A stretch of DNA of 37,125 bases from Myxococcales bacterium (GTDB taxonomy: Bacteria > Myxococcota_A > Bradymonadia > UBA7976 > UBA1532). Positions 32,919 to 37,125 of the stretch are shown here, piece by piece (within the stretch, counting starts at the first letter, position 1; every line of letters begins with the position of its first letter). Where the stretch lies: NCBI GenBank assembly GCA_009692505.1, contig SHZC01000027.1:1-37125 (forward strand), read 5' to 3'. Below the pieces are notes generated by a model, which saw nothing but the letters and a program-made list of their open reading frames with translations, was not told the origin of the DNA and searched no databases. The position numbers and the translations under genes were made by a program.

Positions 32919-35900
32919 GTGAAGCTCCTCCGCCTCGATATCCACGGCTTCAAGTCGTTCTACCACCGCACCGCGATCGCCTTCGATGATGGCGTGACCG
33001 CCGTCGTCGGGCCCAACGGCTGCGGCAAGTCGAACATCGTCGACGCCCTCAGGTGGGTGATGGGCGAGCAGGGCGCGAAGTCGCTGCGGGGCGAGTCGAT
33101 GGAGGACGTCATCTTCAACGGCACGGGCCAGCGCGGTCCGATGGGCATCTGCGAGGTCCGGCTCACCTACCTCAACGACGGGACCGCCGAGGTGCCGGCG
33201 CGCTGGAAAGACGTCGCCGAGATCGCCATCGAGCGGCGCATGGAGCGGGGCGGCGGCTCCGACTACTATCTCAACAAGGTGCGGGTCCGCCTCCAGGACA
33301 TTCAGGAGCTGCTCGCAGGCACCGGCGTCGGCGGGCAGCGGGCGTACGCCATCATCGAGCAGGGCCAGATCGGCCGCATCGTCAGCGCGCGGCCCGAGGA
33401 GCGGCGGGCTCTCATCGAGGAGGCCGCGGGCATAACGCGGTATCGGCAGCGCAAGCGGCAGGCCGAGAAGAAGATGGACGAGACGCGCACCAACCTTGAG
33501 CGCCTCGCGGACATCATCGGCGAGGTCGACGTTCAGTTGAAGACGCTGCATCGGCAAGCCAAGAAGGCCGAGCGATACCTGGAGTATCGAGCGGAGGCGA
33601 GGGCCCTCGCGCTGAGAGTCGCGCTCCTTGAATACAGACAAATGTACGACAACGTCGAGCAGGCCAACGAGCGCGTCGAGCGATGCACGCTCGGTGAGGC
33701 CGACGCTCGGAGGTCGCTCTTGACCGCCGAAGCGTCGATGGCCGCCGCTCGTCTGACGGAGAGCCACGCGCTCACTCACGTCCACGCCCAGGCTGCCGCG
33801 CTTGCGAACGCGGAGAACGAGGCCCGGCTGGCAGAGGGGCGGCTGGAGTCGACCCAACGGGAGGTCAACGCCACCCGCGAGCGGCTGGACCACGCGAAGG
33901 CTGAGCGCAACCGAGCGGCGGAGCGTATCGCCGAGGTCGCGCTCGAGACTGGAGAGGCCGACGAGCGGGTCTTGGAGCTGCGGCGGGAGTCGGCCCTGGA
34001 CGTGGACGATCGCTCGGGGCTCGAGGCCCGGCTCAGCGAGGCTCAGGCTCTGCTCTCGGAGGCCAAGGCCGCGTCAGAGGTCGCGCGTCGATCGGCGGCC
34101 GACGAGGCGCAGATCATCATCCGCTTGCGAGGGCAGCGCGAGGCGGCCGCACGGCGCGCGCAGGATCTCCGCCTCCGCATGGCCGCCTTCCTTGAGGAGC
34201 TATCGCACCTCGGCGCGCATCGGGACACGCTCTCCCGCGAGCGGCTGCAGCTCTCCAGGCGTCTCGCCGACGCCGAGCTCGACATCGAGACCGTGACGGC
34301 GGCGCGAGCGGTCGAACAGACGAGGCGCCGCGAAGCCGAAGCCTCGGCGCGGGCGGCAGATGAGCTCGAGCGAACGGCGCGGGAGGCTCTCGCGGGCTCG
34401 CGGTCTCGACTTCGAAGCCTCGAGGAGCAGGAGGCGCGCCGCGAGGGGCTGGGCGCTGGACCCAAGGCGCTGCTCGAGCGGGGGAGAGACATCGGCGTTT
34501 TGGGGCTCTTGACTGAGCAGCTCGCGCCGCCCGCAGAGCTGGAGAGTGCGGTCGCGGCAGCCCTGGAGGAGCGTCTCCGAGCGATCGTCGTGACCGATCT
34601 CGACGCCGCGCTCAACGCCGTGGATCTCTTGCGCCGCGAGAAGAGAGGCCGCGCGTCTCTGGTCGCGGCGGGCCTCCGCGCGGGCCCGACGCCGACCGCG
34701 CCCGAGGGTGAGGGCGTGCGAGGATTGCTCGTCGACTTGCTCGGGCTCCGGGGGCGGGTCGAGCCTGTGGTCGCTCTGCTCACCGACGTGCTGGTGGTCG
34801 AGCGCCTCGATCACGCGCTCGCGCTCCTGACGAGCGGGCAGTTCGTGGGCACGATCGTGACGCTCGACGGCGAGCGGGCCGACTCCCGAGGCTGCGTCTC
34901 AGGCGGGCAGGGGGGCGCGGACGCGGCGCCGCTGAGCCGCCGTCGGGAGATCCGGGAGCTCGGCCTCAAGGTCGTCGAGCTCGAGACGACGGCCCAAGCT
35001 GCCGCGCTCACCCGGACCGAAGCCCGTTCGGTGATCGAGGCCACCCGCGAGCGGATTGAAGCGCAGACGCGGCAGATCCAGTCGGCGGAGATCGCTCGCG
35101 CGGAGACGCGCAAAGACGACAGCCGTCTGGCCGCTGATGCCGAGCGCGTTGGGCGCCGGACCACGCAGCTCACCGATGACCTCGAAGCACTTCGGGACGA
35201 CGCCGGCGAGTCCGAAGACCAGGTCGCGACGGCGGACGAACGGCTCCATGCGTTTGATGCCACCGCGGGCGCGACGGAGAAAGCGGTGCTCGCGGCCGAC
35301 GACGAGCTGCGCGCGAGAGAGGCCTCCCGGGACGCCGCGAGCGTCGCCGTGCATGAGGCCCGCGCGCACTTCGCCGCCCGACGTGAGCGGATTGTGGCCG
35401 CCGAAGACCGGACCCGGAGACTCGCCACACAGGCCACAGAGGCCGCGGATCGTGTCGAGCGGATGCGCTCCACGTTCGAGACGGCCGATGAGCGGCTCGG
35501 GCAGCTCGCGGCCGAGCACCGCGCGCAAAAGGAGCGACTGGAGGCCGCACTGTCTGCGGCGAGCGCACGCGCAAGCGAGACGGGCACGGCTCAGGCCGCG
35601 CACGATGAGACCGTCACGCTCGTCCTCGATGCAGAGCTGCTCGTCTCCCAGCTTCGCAAGGCCGCGGAGACGGCGCGGGACGTGCTCGCCGACGCCCGAC
35701 TCCACGTTGCTGAGCGACGGCTGCGCCTGACGCACATCGCCGAGCGCGTCGAGGAGGTGCACCGCATCTCGCTCGATCTCGTGCTTGAGCAGTTCGGGGA
35801 CGGGCCGCCGCCGACCGACGAGGAACGCGCACGGCTGGCCGAACTCGACGCCCTCATCGAGCGGATGGGAGAGATCAATCTTGGCGCGATCGAGGCCTGC

Positions 35901-36458
35901 GTCGAGGTCGAGAAACGCTTCGAGTTTTTGACGACCCAGCAGGCCGATCTGCTCGCCGCGCTCGAGGACTTGGACAAGGCGATTGACCAAATCAACCGCA
36001 CGAGTCGTCAGCTCTTCAAGGAGACCTTCGACGCCGTCAACGCTCGATTTCAGGTCGTCTTTCCGCGCCTGTTTCGCGGCGGGGAGGCCAGGCTCGAGCT
36101 CGACTGCCCGGACGACCTGCTCGAGACCGGCGTCGAGATGCTCGTGCAGCCGCCCGGCAAGAAGGTCGGCAGCGTGACGCTGCTCTCGGGCGGCGAGAAG
36201 GCCATGTGCGCGATCGCGCTGGTCTTCGCGGTCTTCCAAGTCAAACCCAGCCCATTCTGCCTCCTCGATGAGGTCGACGCGCCGCTCGACGACGCGAACA
36301 TTGGTCGCTTCAACGAGGTGGTCCGGGAGATGTCCCAGACCAGCCAGATTGTCCTCATCACCCACAACAAACGAACGATGGAGACCGCGGACGTGATGTA
36401 CGGCATCACCATGGAAGAGCCGGGCATCAGCAAACTCGTCAGCGTTCGGATGGCTTAG
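32919..36458 (+). CDS. smc: chromosome segregation protein SMC
   Basis: A full-length 1179-aa SMC. The N-terminal ATPase half has Walker [10 protein letters not shown] (31-39) and the FKSF opening; long coiled coils (about 170-500 and 670-1010) flank a hinge (about 510-660). The C-terminal half holds signature LSGGEKA (from 1089) and Walker [14 protein letters not shown] (from about 1113). SMC dimers with ScpA/ScpB load at parS and align sister chromosome arms. The start is GTG32919 with only weak GAGAG upstream, but the [14 protein letters not shown] opening is the family start. ftsY follows by four bases. Confidence 0.97.
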   Translation: MKLLRLDIHGFKSFYHRTAIAFDDGVTAVVGPNGCGKSNIVDALRWVMGEQGAKSLRGESMEDVIFNGTGQRGPMGICEVRLTYLNDGTAEVPARWKDVAEIAIERRMERGGGSDYYLNKVRVRLQDIQELLAGTGVGGQRAYAIIEQGQIGRIVSARPEERRALIEEAAGITRYRQRKRQAEKKMDETRTNLERLADIIGEVDVQLKTLHRQAKKAERYLEYRAEARALALRVALLEYRQMYDNVEQANERVERCTLGEADARRSLLTAEASMAAARLTESHALTHVHAQAAALANAENEARLAEGRLESTQREVNATRERLDHAKAERNRAAERIAEVALETGEADERVLELRRESALDVDDRSGLEARLSEAQALLSEAKAASEVARRSAADEAQIIIRLRGQREAAARRAQDLRLRMAAFLEELSHLGAHRDTLSRERLQLSRRLADAELDIETVTAARAVEQTRRREAEASARAADELERTAREALAGSRSRLRSLEEQEARREGLGAGPKALLERGRDIGVLGLLTEQLAPPAELESAVAAALEERLRAIVVTDLDAALNAVDLLRREKRGRASLVAAGLRAGPTPTAPEGEGVRGLLVDLLGLRGRVEPVVALLTDVLVVERLDHALALLTSGQFVGTIVTLDGERADSRGCVSGGQGGADAAPLSRRREIRELGLKVVELETTAQAAALTRTEARSVIEATRERIEAQTRQIQSAEIARAETRKDDSRLAADAERVGRRTTQLTDDLEALRDDAGESEDQVATADERLHAFDATAGATEKAVLAADDELRAREASRDAASVAVHEARAHFAARRERIVAAEDRTRRLATQATEAADRVERMRSTFETADERLGQLAAEHRAQKERLEAALSAASARASETGTAQAAHDETVTLVLDAELLVSQLRKAAETARDVLADARLHVAERRLRLTHIAERVEEVHRISLDLVLEQFGDGPPPTDEERARLAELDALIERMGEINLGAIEACVEVEKRFEFLTTQQADLLAALEDLDKAIDQINRTSRQLFKETFDAVNARFQVVFPRLFRGGEARLELDCPDDLLETGVEMLVQPPGKKVGSVTLLSGGEKAMCAIALVFAVFQVKPSPFCLLDEVDAPLDDANIGRFNEVVREMSQTSQIVLITHNKRTMETADVMYGITMEEPGISKLVSVRMA

Positions 36459-36462
36459 CGAC

Positions 36463-37125
36463 ATGGAACTTCTGATTTTTGGAGCCATCGGGCTTTTGAT
36501 CGTCGGGCTTGTGGTCTCGGCGGTGCGCGCGCCTCGCCGGGTGCCGCCCGCCGCACCCATGGCCCCGACCGTCGAGGCGCGTGGCGAGCTGGACGTACAG
36601 GCGGCGGCCCGCGAGGCCTTTCACCCCCCGCCGGTCATCGTCGCTTCGCCGGCTGCGGTTCCGGCGGCGCCGGTGGCCGTCGAGGCGGTTGCATCACCTG
36701 TCGCGGCCCCTGTCGGCCGGCCTGCCGTAGCGCCTGTCGCCCGGCCAGTGGTGACACCGCGAGGCCCGACCCCCGAGCAGGTCCTCGCCCCGTACGCGCC
36801 GCGTGATCAACCGAGGCCACCCGCTGATCGCCCGCAGCCGACCGCGGTCCTCGCGCCCGCGCCGAAGCCTGCGCCCGCGCCGAAGCCTGCGCCCGCGCCG
36901 AAGCCTGCCCCAGCCCTCATCAAGCCGATTGTACCGGCCCCAGCACCCGCTCAACCGACGGTGCCGCCCCCCGAACTCGAAGAAGCGGGCAAGACTCTGA
37001 GAGAGGGCCTCGCGCGGACGCATGAGGGCTTCGTCAGCAAGCTCGGCAAGCTCTTCGGGGGCAGCAAGACGCTCGACGACGCGCTGCTCGCCGAGCTCGA
37101 GGAGGCGCTGTTCACTGCCGACATC
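36463..37125 (+). CDS. ftsY: signal recognition particle receptor FtsY, 5' part (cut by window end)
   Basis: Translation from ATG36463 stays open for 221 codons to the window edge. It starts with a membrane helix (residues about 3-21), continues with a long Ala/Pro/Val-rich linker (about 25-170) including three APAPKP repeats, and reaches [20 protein letters not shown]...[18 protein letters not shown], the start of the SRP54/FtsY N domain. The GTPase domain would follow outside the window. FtsY docks SRP-ribosome complexes at the inner membrane. The membrane helix replaces the acidic A domain of E. coli FtsY. Spacing of four bases after smc suggests co-expression. Confidence 0.9.
   Translation, partial: MELLIFGAIGLLIVGLVVSAVRAPRRVPPAAPMAPTVEARGELDVQAAAREAFHPPPVIVASPAAVPAAPVAVEAVASPVAAPVGRPAVAPVARPVVTPRGPTPEQVLAPYAPRDQPRPPADRPQPTAVLAPAPKPAPAPKPAPAPKPAPALIKPIVPAPAPAQPTVPPPELEEAGKTLREGLARTHEGFVSKLGKLFGGSKTLDDALLAELEEALFTADI
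36853..36906 (+). repeat. three tandem 18-bp repeats in the ftsY linker
   Basis: An 18-bp unit encoding Ala-Pro-Ala-Pro-Lys-Pro is repeated exactly three times in frame (36853-36870, 36871-36888, 36889-36906). Because the unit is a multiple of three, copy-number change would only lengthen or shorten the flexible linker between membrane anchor and N domain. Confidence 0.9.

Overview
The window is high-GC, densely coded chromosomal DNA from a Gram-negative bacterium. It carries lipid A synthesis genes (lpxD, lpxA), the BAM and Lol systems (bamA, skp/ompH, lolD, lolC/E), LpoB-type and other lipoproteins, and signal-peptide beta-barrel proteins. Frequent GTG starts, four-base ATGA gene overlaps, one-gene signalling proteins (PilZ, GAF-sigma54 activator, PAS-receiver) and an AMACR/SCP2 pair suggest Myxococcota or another former deltaproteobacterial lineage. 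That assignment is an inference. I see no phage, transposon, CRISPR array or sign of recent transfer.

Layout. 1-761: tRNA-Val(CAC) with its own terminator, then a small outer-membrane protein. 758-2327 (minus): an alpha-methylacyl-CoA racemase-like CoA transferase and an SCP2 protein. 2391-11087 (minus): an envelope operon read lysS-lolC/E-lolD-bamA-skp-lpxD-lpxA, mostly coupled by overlapping stop/start codons. 11088-11413: the only intergenic space over 300 bp, holding two inverted clusters of DnaA-box sequences around an AT-richer core. 11414-15214 (minus): prfB with a complete programmed +1 frameshift site, then an LpoB-COG3014-type lipoprotein-beta-barrel group. 15345-19120 (minus): PHP phosphoesterase, ferredoxin-like protein, GTP cyclohydrolase I, SDR and DHH phosphoesterase. 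19165-21632: single genes in both orientations (bcp, an OB-like small protein, def, a lone nuoI, pilZ). 21890-25344 (plus): metallo-beta-lactamase-fold hydrolase, GAF-sigma54 activator preceded by a GATGC pentanucleotide tract, and a PAS-receiver protein that appears to have lost its kinase core. 25316-32025 (minus): a five-gene coupled operon of an Ig-like membrane protein, DUF4350-like protein, MoxR ATPase, DUF58/vWA protein and a DUF3352-like secreted protein. 32067-37125 (plus): a polytopic protein with the aspartate/GxGD/PAL signature of presenilin and signal-peptide-peptidase proteases, then smc and the 5' part of ftsY.

The observations I find most worth following are the presenilin/SPP-like protein upstream of smc, the DnaA-box array between prfB and lysS, the kinase-less PAS-receiver protein with a histidine-kinase remnant, and the pentanucleotide tract that supplies start codons for the sigma54 activator. 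Most antisense open frames are by-products of high GC and were left out.
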